From contig NZ_CP094529.1 of NCBI RefSeq assembly GCF_022811665.1, positions 2,852,001-2,916,000 of the forward strand: DNA of 64,000 bases, read 5' to 3'. The notes beneath the pieces are model-generated. The model had not been told where the DNA came from and did no database searches. It was given only the letters and a program-made list of their open reading frames with translations. The stretch is from Chryseobacterium oryzae (GTDB lineage Bacteria > Bacteroidota > Bacteroidia > Flavobacteriales > Weeksellaceae). Position numbers and translations under genes: made by a program. Positions 15,558 through 24,454 of this stretch are shown in pieces. Position 1 is the stretch's first letter, and each line of letters begins with the position of its first letter.

Positions 15558-18302
15558 TTAGAATCTAAAATAAACATTTGTGAAGAATGTTCTTCCTCTG
15601 TCATACCAAAGTTTTGGTCCGAATGCAGGGTATTCTTTTGCAGAATCTGCAAGAGCTGCCGGGAAAGAAACATTTCTTCCTTGCTCAAAACCTCCGGTTA
15701 CATAATTTCTGTTGTTCAAGATATTGTTAACAGAAACGCTTATTCCCATTCTGAATTTTCCAAAAAGGAAAGACTTACCAGCGTTGGCATTCAACATAAA
15801 CTGATCATCGAATTTCTTCTGTGCAGTTAATTGCTGAATAAGTTCTGGTGTAACATTCTGATAAGGATCATTCGTATTAGGATCTATATACATATATGGA
15901 GTCTTGTTTAAGGCAGAAAAATCCAGATACTGATCCATTAAATAATTGGCAGAAGCACCAACCCACCAATATTTAGGCGAGTTATATTTTAATCCAAAAG
16001 AAAATGCTTTCTGAGGTGTTCCGGCTACCTTATAATTTTTAATATTAGCCTGTCCTTTCCAAAATTCTTCACCTCGGAAACCGTTAAGGTCATCAAAAGA
16101 AGATACATTAGCATTAGAAGTAAATTTGTATTCTCCAATACTTGCAGCACCGATCGCATTAATGGTTGGCGTAATTTTAACATCATAACCAACTTCTACA
16201 CCCATATATCTCTTGTTTACACCAGTCATGGCTTCATTTACAAGCGTATTTAAAGATGTTCCTACTGCATCTGTTACATCTGCATAGTATCTTGCAATTT
16301 CGGTAGAATTACTAATGGTGGTATAGAAACCTGTAACTCTCAATTTCAAAATCTGTCCTCTGGTAATGTAACTCAAATCATTAGAATTAATAATTTGATT
16401 TTTAACTCCCGGAGTTACATAATCTACCATTCTTGGGTTAATGTAAATCTCGTTAAGAGTTGGAGCTAAGCTGAAAAACGCACCGTTGTAAACAATAAAG
16501 TTTTTACCGTTTATTTTATACGTAATTTTCGCTTTCAAACCTGCATCTAAAGCGTCATAAACGGCACTTTTTCCTTTAGAGTTATCAGCAAATCTGGCAA
16601 TACCACTTCTGTAGTCTCCATTTCTCTGAGATTCTGAATATGAACTGAAAATAGACGCAACAACATTAAACTTATTGAAATCTACTTCAGAAGAAACATT
16701 TAATGAATAATGATTTCTTGTAAACATGTAAGAATACTGTGTTCTGTCTCCTACTCTTCTTTCTACATTATCATCATCGGCATTATATTTTGCATCGTTA
16801 TTGAAAGCATTAAGATTATAGGCGAAATTAGCTCCCAGCAAATCTTTGATTCTTCTGAAATTATCCGATTTTAAATTTTGATAATTAAAGTTGATATTCA
16901 ATTTCCAGTTATCCTTCAAATGAGTATCGAAGTGAGAAGAGAAGTTGAATGTTTTATCCTTATTTACATCTTCAACCAAACTGTAAACAGCACCTCTCGG
17001 TTTACCGTTCATATCGTTAAGATTCAGATAATTTGCCATGTAAAGGCTGTTCCAGTCGATTTGTGACTGTGCTTTGAATTCATCCGCAGTTAAAAGACCA
17101 TAGCTAGGCATTTTACGGTAATAAGTCGGGTTAGGATCAGCTGCGTGGAACCAGTCTAATCTGCTTCTTGCATCACTTCCTATCTGGTAAGAAACTGTAT
17201 TGATTAAATTAGAGGATTTCCCTAACTTCAAATAATCTGTAAGCATAAACATTGGTTCAAAAACCTTTCTGATTCTTGAATTTCTCTGTTCACCATCTTG
17301 CCATCCCCAGAATGAATTATAGTTTTTCCCCATAAGGTCGTAAACTTCCTGAGTGTTAGGAGCATTAGAGGCTCTGTAAGTAGGAGAACCAAATCCTGTT
17401 AAATTGATGGAGTGTCTATCACTGAATTTCTTCTCAATTGCCCCGAAATAAGCATAAGAATCTTGGTAAACACCATCAATAATTGCTTTATCTCCCCATC
17501 TTCGGCTTGCGGAAAGCGTAAATGCCCATCCATTTTTAGTAAGACCAGAAGAATACGTTGCCATCGCTCTGTGAAGGTAGCTTCTGTTCGTAAATGAATA
17601 CGCAAGTGAAGTCTGCTTTCTGAATGATGATGCTCTTGTATTATAATATACAACTCCACCAAGGTTACCAAAAGCGTATTCTGATGGTGTAATATTATCT
17701 ACATTCTCATAAGGATATCTTGTAACATCGTTAAGACCACCCCAGTTGCTGAAGTCTATTTTCCCATCGTCGCTTTTAGACATAGAAACTCCGTTGAAAA
17801 TAACGTCTTCAAATCTCAAATCTACCCCTCTCGGTCTGAACCAATAAGCTCCCAATTCAAAAGCAGAAACATTCTGAAATGCATCTCTTCCAGAGCTTAA
17901 AAGACCAACCGTTGGCTGCATGGAGCTTCCTCCGTCTTCGGTATCACCCGCAGAATCGTCTATAACAACTACGCCCGCATCGGTTGCTGCACTGTTGTTC
18001 AAAACAATTACACCTAAGTCTTTTCTTTTTTCATCTGCAGTTACATCAAACTCAACTGTTTTAGATTCGAAGTTTGGCTTATTAATGGTAATAAGATAAT
18101 GCCCAGGCATTAAATCTACAAACTGAAAATAACCAATTTTGTCTGCGGTAACGTCATTTACAGATTGTTCAAGATCAACCTCTGCTCTCTCAACCGGCTT
18201 ACCGTCCTGACCTTTAACATACGCATACACAGTAGTTTGAGCGTAGTAATACGATGCAGGGAGCAAAGTAAACAAAGAGATTAGGGATAGTTTTTTAATC
18301 AT
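15558..18302 (-). CDS. TonB-linked outer-membrane receptor with carboxypeptidase-like N-terminal domain
   Basis: 914-aa outer-membrane protein: signal peptide (about residues 1-21), a CarboxypepD_reg-like beta-sandwich (22-100, with GKPVERAEVDLEQ and LMPGHYLITI), a plug (about 130-230, with FRPRGVDLRFEDVIFNGVSM) and a 22-strand type barrel ending in aromatic VYFRF. It is the probable importer for the ligand bound by the DUF5689 lipoprotein gene 10 bases downstream. A secreted nuclease/phosphatase-family gene is divergent from it. No TonB box can be named with certainty. The substrate is unknown; nucleic acid breakdown products or phosphoesters are the inference from context. Confidence 0.9.
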   Translation of the reverse strand: MIKKLSLISLFTLLPASYYYAQTTVYAYVKGQDGKPVERAEVDLEQSVNDVTADKIGYFQFVDLMPGHYLITINKPNFESKTVEFDVTADEKRKDLGVIVLNNSAATDAGVVVIDDSAGDTEDGGSSMQPTVGLLSSGRDAFQNVSAFELGAYWFRPRGVDLRFEDVIFNGVSMSKSDDGKIDFSNWGGLNDVTRYPYENVDNITPSEYAFGNLGGVVYYNTRASSFRKQTSLAYSFTNRSYLHRAMATYSSGLTKNGWAFTLSASRRWGDKAIIDGVYQDSYAYFGAIEKKFSDRHSINLTGFGSPTYRASNAPNTQEVYDLMGKNYNSFWGWQDGEQRNSRIRKVFEPMFMLTDYLKLGKSSNLINTVSYQIGSDARSRLDWFHAADPNPTYYRKMPSYGLLTADEFKAQSQIDWNSLYMANYLNLNDMNGKPRGAVYSLVEDVNKDKTFNFSSHFDTHLKDNWKLNINFNYQNLKSDNFRRIKDLLGANFAYNLNAFNNDAKYNADDDNVERRVGDRTQYSYMFTRNHYSLNVSSEVDFNKFNVVASIFSSYSESQRNGDYRSGIARFADNSKGKSAVYDALDAGLKAKITYKINGKNFIVYNGAFFSLAPTLNEIYINPRMVDYVTPGVKNQIINSNDLSYITRGQILKLRVTGFYTTISNSTEIARYYADVTDAVGTSLNTLVNEAMTGVNKRYMGVEVGYDVKITPTINAIGAASIGEYKFTSNANVSSFDDLNGFRGEEFWKGQANIKNYKVAGTPQKAFSFGLKYNSPKYWWVGASANYLMDQYLDFSALNKTPYMYIDPNTNDPYQNVTPELIQQLTAQKKFDDQFMLNANAGKSFLFGKFRMGISVSVNNILNNRNYVTGGFEQGRNVSFPAALADSAKEYPAFGPKLWYDRGRTFFTNVYFRF

Positions 18303-18342
18303 AATAAACTTATTTTTAAAACCTTATTTTATTAAGGGGCAA

Positions 18343-18350
18343 CAAATTTA
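18343..18350 (-). promoter_or_regulatory. -7 box for the receptor-DUF5689 operon
   Basis: Minus strand TAAATTTG fits TAnnTTTG, with an expected leader of about 35 bases to the ATG at 18302. No clear -33 box. The remaining 190 bases to the divergent nuclease gene are very AT-rich and hold no gene. Confidence 0.55.
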
Positions 18351-18542
18351 GTATTATTTTCATTAAGTAAAACATTTTTAGCATTTTATTCTATTAATTA
18401 TTCTTAACACTTCGCAATTATCACAACAATCCTCCCTTTTTATGGATTAAATGAAAAAATCATTTATTAAAATAATTTAATCTATTATTTATTTTAAAAA
18501 AGTGTAATTTTAAGCCCTCAATTTTTTGAATTTAATAATATC

Positions 18543-19742
18543 ATGAAAAAATTATTGTCAGTTTTTGCCATATTGTGGTTTCTTGTGGGTTATTCTCAGC
18601 AGAAACAGGTAAAAAGAGCAGCTGTTGCTTTTCTGAATGTTGAAAACTTATGGGATACTATTGTATCTGCAGATTACATAGACGGAACAGTACCATTTTC
18701 TAACCCAAAATTTCACAGAAGTGTACCTGTAGATTCATTGAAGTATCTTGAAACAACAGAAGAATACACCGGTGAATGGAGCAACGAAAACTTGGTTGGA
18801 AAAAAAGTAATAAGAAAACAGATTCTTGCAGATGATTTTACTGCAAAAAGCCCAAAAAGATGGGGTTCTAAATACTATAATCAAAAACTTGCCAATGAGG
18901 CAAAAGTAATCTCCGAATTAGGAAGACAATATACCAACGATAACCCAGTAATCTGCGGACTGATAGAAGTAGAAAACCGACAGGTAATTCAGGACCTCAT
19001 CAAACAGCCTGCTTTGGCAAAGAGCAATTATGGCATAGTACATTACAATTCTTATGATTCGAGAGGAATAGATATCGCCATTATTTATCAGAAAAGCAGA
19101 TTTACTTTAGAAAACTCTTATACTAAGGAAATAAAAATCTTCAATGAAGAAGGCAGAAGAGAATACACCAGAGATGTCCTCGTAGCTATCGGCTATTTAG
19201 ACGGTGAAAAAATTGCTGTTTTTATGAATCACTGGCCTTCTCGTAGAGGAGGAGAAGCTGTTTCTCAGGCAAAAAGAAATGCAGCCGCTACGGTTTTGAA
19301 AAACGAAATGGATAAAATTTCCGCAGAAAACCCGGGAATTAAATTATTTGCCATGGGAGATTTTAACGACGATCCGGTAAGTCCGAGTTTAAAGAAATAT
19401 CTAGGTGCTGTTGGAAGCCCTTCAGAATTATCAGAAAAAACACCGTATTATAATCTAATGTACAAACTGTTTAAAGCTGGTGTTGCCTCTTTGGCTTATA
19501 GAGATTCTGGTAACTTATTCGATCAGATCATTGTTTCTCAGAATTTATATTCAACCGAAAAAATAACCCCTACTTACAGTATTTTTAAGGCTGAAATCTA
19601 CGCTCCTTCTTATTTAATAAACAAAGAAGGACAGTTTAAAGGCTATCCTTTCAGATCTTGGGATGGCGATAGATTCACAGGAGGTTATAGCGATCACTTT
19701 CCTGCTGTTTCGGTTATTCAGAAAGAATACATAAAAAAATAA
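18543..19742 (+). CDS. Secreted endonuclease/exonuclease/phosphatase-family protein
   Basis: 399-aa protein with a signal peptide (about residues 1-19) and an EEP (DNase I-like) domain. Metal and catalytic motifs are readable: FLNVENL (Asn), LIEVENR (Glu), NHWPSRRGG (His), MGDFNDDP (Asp, Asn) and YSDHFPA (Asp, His). This fold cleaves phosphodiesters or phosphomonoesters of DNA, RNA, lipids or sugars, so the exact substrate is open. No sorting domain follows, so it is likely periplasmic or released. It is divergent from a TonB-linked receptor and DUF5689 lipoprotein, suggesting that it cuts a polymer whose products they take up. Confidence 0.9.
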   Translation: MKKLLSVFAILWFLVGYSQQKQVKRAAVAFLNVENLWDTIVSADYIDGTVPFSNPKFHRSVPVDSLKYLETTEEYTGEWSNENLVGKKVIRKQILADDFTAKSPKRWGSKYYNQKLANEAKVISELGRQYTNDNPVICGLIEVENRQVIQDLIKQPALAKSNYGIVHYNSYDSRGIDIAIIYQKSRFTLENSYTKEIKIFNEEGRREYTRDVLVAIGYLDGEKIAVFMNHWPSRRGGEAVSQAKRNAAATVLKNEMDKISAENPGIKLFAMGDFNDDPVSPSLKKYLGAVGSPSELSEKTPYYNLMYKLFKAGVASLAYRDSGNLFDQIIVSQNLYSTEKITPTYSIFKAEIYAPSYLINKEGQFKGYPFRSWDGDRFTGGYSDHFPAVSVIQKEYIKK

Positions 19743-19747
19743 AAAGC

Positions 19748-19777
19748 AAAAGCACTCCACAGAGAGTGCTTTTTTTA
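19748..19777. terminator. Hairpin terminator after the EEP nuclease gene
   Basis: Stem AAAAGCACTC / GAGTGCTTTT with a 6-base loop and a run of nine T on the plus strand. It also faces the end of the minus-strand glycosyltransferase gene. Confidence 0.85.
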
Positions 19778-19805
19778 TGTGTTTAAATTTTTAGCTTCAA
19801 GAAAA

Positions 19806-20984
19806 TTATAACCGTTCATTATCCGGACTTACCTTATTCAAAAAAAGAAAAGTAGCAACTCCAGAAATTAAAGACATGGTAACAGCTAAAATTAAACTTC
19901 CAATAATATATTGCAGAACATTATTTTTTACCAGATCAAAATTCCATTCCTTGTTGAAAATGTCGCTATCATTGGCAACGAAAGGCGAGCCAAGAAATAA
20001 TGAGGCTACGATAATAAAAGGAAGAAAAATAGGCAAACTTACATTGGATGCAACAAAAGCAAGAATTTTATTGAGCTTGAATACCACCGAAAGCGAAATC
20101 ACTAATAAAGTATGGTAACCTCCAAACGGTAAAAACCCAACAAAAACCCCAAGAGCAATAGAAAATGCTTTAATTCGATTAGATCCTTCACTTTCTAAAA
20201 TATCTTCTTTAATGAATTGTTTAAAACTTTTTTTCCTTAAATCAATAATGAAGTTTCGTGGCTTAATATAGACTAAAGTAATCAAGACCAAAATCGTATT
20301 CAAAATGCTGATTCTGGTAAAATCTTTGAAAGGCCTGAAATGAGAAACCCGTTCCGCCGGATCATACAAGACTTTTACAGGGACATTCTTTACAGGAATG
20401 TGTCGCCAAGCCGTTCTTACGATGATTTCAATTTCAAATTCAAATTTCGGAGTGAAATACTTTTTGGGGATTTTATTTAATGGATAAAGCCTGTAACCGG
20501 ATTGTGTGTCCTGAAGTTTAATGCCGGTCTCGAACCAAAACCAAAAGTTGGAAAAACGGTTTCCGAAACTGCTTTTTTTAGGAATTCCGTCCTGAGACAT
20601 ATTTCGGTTTCCGATGAGCAGAACTTCCTCATCTTCTTCCAGCAAAGCCTGAACAAAAACAGGAATATCATCGGGATAATGCTGCCCGTCCGAATCTATG
20701 GTAATTGCAAAATCATAACCCTCTGAAATGGCTTTACGGAAGCCGGTTTTTAAAGCGTTTCCTTTCCCTTTGTTTTGGGGAAGATGAACTGCCGAAATAT
20801 TGTGATAGCTGCTTAAAATTTTTGAGGTGGAATCTGTAGAACCGTCATTAATGACGATGATATTTCGGGTGTATTCTAAGATACCATCCAAAACCCTCCG
20901 CAAAGTTTTGTGATTGTTGTACGTAGGAACAAGAACGCAGATTTTCTTTTCCGTGATTGCATTCTGAACTTCCGTGAGTGTCAT
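19806..20984 (-). CDS. Family 2 glycosyltransferase fused to DUF2062
   Basis: 392 aa. The N-terminal GT-A domain (about residues 14-240) has VPTYNN, INDGSTDST and TIDSDGQHYPDD, the Mg/UDP-sugar-binding signatures of dolichyl-phosphate-type GT2 enzymes. The C-terminal DUF2062 part (about 265-390) is a membrane module with FSIALGVFVGFLPFGGYHT. The same fusion is found in flexirubin/aryl polyene clusters. It shares its first base with the stop of the upstream gene and is the last gene of the minus-strand run, so it is likely cotranscribed. Whether it modifies the pigment or a carrier lipid is unknown. Confidence 0.88.
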   Translation of the reverse strand: MTLTEVQNAITEKKICVLVPTYNNHKTLRRVLDGILEYTRNIIVINDGSTDSTSKILSSYHNISAVHLPQNKGKGNALKTGFRKAISEGYDFAITIDSDGQHYPDDIPVFVQALLEEDEEVLLIGNRNMSQDGIPKKSSFGNRFSNFWFWFETGIKLQDTQSGYRLYPLNKIPKKYFTPKFEFEIEIIVRTAWRHIPVKNVPVKVLYDPAERVSHFRPFKDFTRISILNTILVLITLVYIKPRNFIIDLRKKSFKQFIKEDILESEGSNRIKAFSIALGVFVGFLPFGGYHTLLVISLSVVFKLNKILAFVASNVSLPIFLPFIIVASLFLGSPFVANDSDIFNKEWNFDLVKNNVLQYIIGSLILAVTMSLISGVATFLFLNKVSPDNERL

Positions 20985-21469
20985 TATTTTAAAGAATTTT
21001 TTTCTGCAGCCGTCATGGTTTTAGACTGCATTGCGAATTTTCTTATGTAGGTTTTTAAACCCGCATTTTGCTTGGAATAATTGTTTAGGATAAATATTTT
21101 GTCTTCTTTCACGTTTTTAGAATAGCCTACAATTTTTGGGATATTTTCCTGCACACTCATTCTTATGACACGCAATTCTGTATTGCTCTCATTGTTCTTT
21201 ATCAAACTTTCAAGGGCAGAAGCACCACTTTTTACAAAAGTTTTTCTTTTATTTTTTTCAGTAGTTACTTTGGCTTCCAAAATTTGAGCTGCCGCTCTGT
21301 AACCCGATATTACTGGATCTGAAGAGGTGGTTTTATCGGCAACAGCAATAAAGTTTTTTGCGCCTTCATTAGAAAGATTGGCTTTAGAATAAGAATTTCT
21401 CAAAGCTTCCAGATCTCCACCCTGAAACACCAAAAATAAAGTTGCGACGATTGAAAATAAAAACTTCAT
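20984..21469 (-). CDS. Secreted hypothetical protein of the flexirubin-type cluster
   Basis: 161 aa with a short signal peptide (MKFLFSIVATLFLVFQGG) and a mainly helical, Lys-rich mature part. No known catalytic motif. It is tightly packed between the hotdog dehydratase-like gene (3-base gap) and the glycosyltransferase (1-base overlap). Proteins of this size and position recur in flexirubin-type clusters as far as I recall. Likely periplasmic; function unknown. Confidence 0.75.
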   Translation of the reverse strand: MKFLFSIVATLFLVFQGGDLEALRNSYSKANLSNEGAKNFIAVADKTTSSDPVISGYRAAAQILEAKVTTEKNKRKTFVKSGASALESLIKNNESNTELRVIRMSVQENIPKIVGYSKNVKEDKIFILNNYSKQNAGLKTYIRKFAMQSKTMTAAEKNSLK

Positions 21470-21472
21470 AGC

Positions 21473-21847
21473 TTACAATTTACGATAGTTAACAGACATT
21501 TTAAGTGCAATAGTCTCGCCAAACGAGGTCGTGCTTTTTACTTTAACTTCCTCGTCATTTTCAGAAATTTGAAGTTGTACCAGCAAATCCGGCGTTTCAA
21601 AAGGATTGATGATTGCCATAAATTTCACATTGGAAGCCGATTTTAAAAACAAAGATTTTCCGGTGAATTCTTCCGTCAGTTCCTTTACAATCTGCATCAT
21701 GCAAACCCCCGGCGTTACAGGATTTCCAGGAAAGTGTCCCTTGAAAATATCGTGGTCTTTATTCAATGAAATTTTAGCAGAAAACAGACCGTTTTCGTCT
21801 TTTTCAAACGAATCTAAAGTGTAAAATTGGTTGAGAATGCTTTGCAT
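21473..21847 (-). CDS. FabZ-like hotdog protein with Glu-to-Gln change at the catalytic site
   Basis: 124-aa hotdog protein close to 3-hydroxyacyl-ACP dehydratases. It has the FabZ signature GHFPGNPVTPGV with catalytic His38. The residue aligned to the catalytic Glu of FabZ (PGVLxxE) is Gln52 here (PGVCMMQ). The protein lies in a run of ketosynthase, LolA and export-type genes and would be expected to dehydrate the growing polyene chain. The substitution may lower or change activity, or another acid may serve. A one-residue misalignment cannot be fully excluded. Confidence 0.85.
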   Translation of the reverse strand: MQSILNQFYTLDSFEKDENGLFSAKISLNKDHDIFKGHFPGNPVTPGVCMMQIVKELTEEFTGKSLFLKSASNVKFMAIINPFETPDLLVQLQISENDEEVKVKSTTSFGETIALKMSVNYRKL

Positions 21848-21849
21848 AT

Positions 21850-22485
21850 TTATTCCGTTTCTGTGATTTGAAATAGTTTGATACTGATTTTAAAATCTTT
21901 ATGCTGAATTTCTATTTTCTCTGCAAAAGTAGGTGTTTTAGCCTCAAAATTAAAATCAATTTTTTCTTTCTTATTTTTCGTAACTACAATCTGGCTAAGA
22001 AGTTTATTGTTTGAGTTTTTCCTTAAATAATAGATTTTATTACCCATTTTTGACGTGAAAATGTAAGAAAGATTATCTTGGAAACTTTCATTTACACTGT
22101 AATTTTTCCTCAACAGTTCCTGAAAATCATTTTTAAGGAAATTAATGATCATTTTTTTGTCCAAATCGGGAAGAACGTAATTGAGTTTGAAATCGTTTTC
22201 TGAAATCTCAAAATCAATCATTTTATTACCGAAATCTGTAGTCATCACGATACGATGCGTTGAGTCAGAAATTTTTTTAATAATGAGAATTCCGCTGATA
22301 TCATTTCCGTAAACCTCCATCTGACATTTGTAAACATAGTCTTTATTGGAAGAAAAGAACAGATTTTCAACAGTTTTTTCAGAATTGGGAATGGGTTTTA
22401 CATCCGTAAGCTGATAGGTTTTACAGGAAACAAACAGCAGAAAAATTAGACTATAAAGAAAATTCTGAAGCAGAAATCGGCGCAT
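21850..22485 (-). CDS. Lipoprotein of the flexirubin-type cluster, LolB-like in position
   Basis: 211-aa lipoprotein. The start at 22485 (MRRFLLQ) is preferred because it gives a compact signal peptide with lipobox FVSC; an ATG at 22524 would add a charged leader. The mature part is beta-rich without a known motif. Its first 35 bases overlap the end of the lolA-like gene, so the two are coupled. A LolA-like carrier followed by an outer-membrane lipoprotein suggests a LolA/LolB-like relay for a lipidic product. This is inference from size, anchoring and position. Confidence 0.72.
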   Translation of the reverse strand: MRRFLLQNFLYSLIFLLFVSCKTYQLTDVKPIPNSEKTVENLFFSSNKDYVYKCQMEVYGNDISGILIIKKISDSTHRIVMTTDFGNKMIDFEISENDFKLNYVLPDLDKKMIINFLKNDFQELLRKNYSVNESFQDNLSYIFTSKMGNKIYYLRKNSNNKLLSQIVVTKNKKEKIDFNFEAKTPTFAEKIEIQHKDFKISIKLFQITETE

Positions 22486-23077
22486 TGATTTTTGTATTTT
22501 TAAAAACAATATTCGTAGTGTCACCCGAAGCTTCCGTCATATTAACCTGAGAAACTGTTGATTCATTTTTCGGAAATTGTAATTCGATTTGTTTGATATA
22601 CTTTAACAGCTGAGCAGATTTCGGGGTGAATTTGGCAATGTTAAAATTTCCATTTTTGAAATAGCTTACAGAAAATTCCGGGTCATTGAACATCTGTCCG
22701 TTGGAGCTTCCTACAATCAGTTTATTGATTTTTTCAAAAGTTTTGCTTTTTGCATCTACCGAAGATTTTTTTCCCTGGTCGTTGATGTAGATTTTATTCT
22801 CCTTGAAAACAATGCTGTATTGATAAGGCTTCGTGTATTTCCAGCTTAATGTATTGGGGGTTTTCAGGGACATTTTGCCTTGGGTAACTATGTTTTTATC
22901 CAAAAAATCCATTTTTTTGGTTTGGACAAAGTCACTTTGCAGGGTTTTTATCCCTTTGGTTTCAGAGGAAACTTTGGCAACAAACGCTTTTGCTTCCGCT
23001 CCAGACATTGCAGTATTTTGCCCCAAAAAGAGCCCGGAAACCAATAAAAATGTGCCTAAAGCAATATTTTTAATCAT
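22451..23077 (-). CDS. LolA-like periplasmic lipid/lipoprotein carrier
   Basis: 208 aa with a signal peptide (about residues 1-19, ending near FLGQ) and a LolA-type half-barrel: QSDFVQTKKMDFLDKNIVTQGKM followed by TPNTLSWKYTKPYQY. Aryl polyene and flexirubin clusters carry such a dedicated LolA paralogue, probably to move the hydrophobic product to the outer membrane. It overlaps the NodB-like deacetylase gene by 8 bases and the lipoprotein gene by 35. The genome's housekeeping LolA is presumably elsewhere. Confidence 0.88.
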   Translation of the reverse strand: MIKNIALGTFLLVSGLFLGQNTAMSGAEAKAFVAKVSSETKGIKTLQSDFVQTKKMDFLDKNIVTQGKMSLKTPNTLSWKYTKPYQYSIVFKENKIYINDQGKKSSVDAKSKTFEKINKLIVGSSNGQMFNDPEFSVSYFKNGNFNIAKFTPKSAQLLKYIKQIELQFPKNESTVSQVNMTEASGDTTNIVFKNTKINAPISASEFSL

Positions 23078-23825
23078 TATTTTTAGAATTAATCATTGAA
23101 TCCATTGTGAAAGTCGAATACTTTTCACGCTCCAAAAATAACAATAATTCAACCAAAACATTATACGTTTTCTCGGAAGTGTCGTGAAGTAGAATAATAC
23201 TTCCTTTATTGAGATTTTTTGTGATTCTGTTATAGATTTTGTTTTCGTTGTCAATTACTGTATCAAGCGAACGTACATTCCAACCAATACTTTTTTTCTG
23301 AATTTTTTTAATGGCTTTTGCAATATTCGGATTGGTTACACCGAAAGGCGGACGATATAAATTTGTTCTAATATTCCCAAATTTTAACATCACTTCATCG
23401 CATTTTTCAATTTCATCAATCATTTTTGAAGTCGATAAAAATCCAGTCTTATTCGAATGTGAAAAAGTGTGATTTCCCACAGAATGCCCTTCCGCAATAA
23501 TTCTTTGGAAAATTTCAGGATATTTTTCAATCTGTTTTCCGATGCAGAAAAAGGTTGCTTTGATATGATTTTCCTTCAATAAATCTAAAAACTCAGGTGT
23601 AAATTCGGTCGGTCCATCATCGAAAGTTAATGCTACTTCCTTGATTTTGGTTCTTTTTTGAGTAATCGAATTCAGAAAATATTGCAACTGAATATCGAAA
23701 GAACCCCAAACAACCACCGCAGAAAACATCAGAAAACAAAACAGATACACCCAAAAACTCCCCTGAAATGCATAAATAAACACATTGCAGAAAACATAAA
23801 ACAGGATGAATAGGTAATGTTTCAT
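23070..23825 (-). CDS. Membrane-anchored NodB-type polysaccharide deacetylase
   Basis: 251 aa with two N-terminal membrane segments (about residues 1-45) and a NodB deacetylase domain (about 60-245). TFDDGP carries the catalytic base and metal Asp, GNHTFSHS the two metal His, YRPPFG the binding loop and LLHDT the C-terminal His. The family removes acetyl groups from amino sugars or esters. In this cluster the substrate may be a sugar or an acyl intermediate, not chitin. It overlaps lolA and is separated from the next upstream gene by 26 bases. Confidence 0.87.
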   Translation of the reverse strand: MKHYLFILFYVFCNVFIYAFQGSFWVYLFCFLMFSAVVVWGSFDIQLQYFLNSITQKRTKIKEVALTFDDGPTEFTPEFLDLLKENHIKATFFCIGKQIEKYPEIFQRIIAEGHSVGNHTFSHSNKTGFLSTSKMIDEIEKCDEVMLKFGNIRTNLYRPPFGVTNPNIAKAIKKIQKKSIGWNVRSLDTVIDNENKIYNRITKNLNKGSIILLHDTSEKTYNVLVELLLFLEREKYSTFTMDSMINSKNND

Positions 23826-23851
23826 TATGTATGCTATTCTTTTAATGTAAA

Positions 23852-24451
23852 TTATTCAATTTTTCTGGTGGCGACCAGTAATTTTTCACCTTGCTTATCA
23901 AGAACATATTTTTTTGTCCACAAACAGTCTTTGTTGTACTCGTATCGATATTTAATAATGTTTTTGTTCGAGCTATCAAAGGTTCGGGCTTGGTCGATTT
24001 TTTTTAATCTTTCAAAATTTCGTTTTTCTTCGGTGATGTTATTGCATTGATCATAAGAATAGTTAACGATTTCTTCTTCGAGATAGCCCGTAGAACCATT
24101 AAATTTTCTTTGATACTTTTCTGAAACCAACCCTTTTTTATTACGCTTAATCTCTATTTTGTAATCAAGATTAATGTTAGGTGTAAAACCATCCGAAAGA
24201 GAGTCTTTTTCTAATTTTTCTGGGATAGGATTAATTTTAGAAACCGAAACAAGCGAATCATTTTTATATAATTTCGCTAAATTGGGTTTCCCATTCTCAA
24301 GTTCATAAACTACCATTTCATCCGACTTGCCATATCGTATGCTTACCTTAGAATATTTTGCCCAATTTTCGTTTTGCTCCAATATATCTTGTGCATAAAA
24401 CAAATTAGGTATTATAATTAACAAAAGATATGTTAGAGTTCGACTATTCAT
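23852..24451 (-). CDS. Secreted protein of unknown function within the cluster
   Basis: 199 aa with a signal peptide ending near FYAQ. The mature part is charged and contains YD-like strands (YSYDQCNN and YRYEYNKDCL) resembling Rhs/YD-type beta repeats. I do not recognise it as a standard flexirubin-cluster member. It lies 3 bases after the chain-length-factor-like gene and 26 before the deacetylase gene, so it is embedded in the run. It could be a lineage-specific addition. Function unknown. Confidence 0.72.
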   Translation of the reverse strand: MNSRTLTYLLLIIIPNLFYAQDILEQNENWAKYSKVSIRYGKSDEMVVYELENGKPNLAKLYKNDSLVSVSKINPIPEKLEKDSLSDGFTPNINLDYKIEIKRNKKGLVSEKYQRKFNGSTGYLEEEIVNYSYDQCNNITEEKRNFERLKKIDQARTFDSSNKNIIKYRYEYNKDCLWTKKYVLDKQGEKLLVATRKIE

Positions 24452-24454
24452 TTT

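Noticed and set aside
15548..15688. Longer N-terminus for the DUF5689 lipoprotein
   Set aside because: It overlaps the end of the receptor gene and would bury the signal peptide and lipobox in the middle of the protein.
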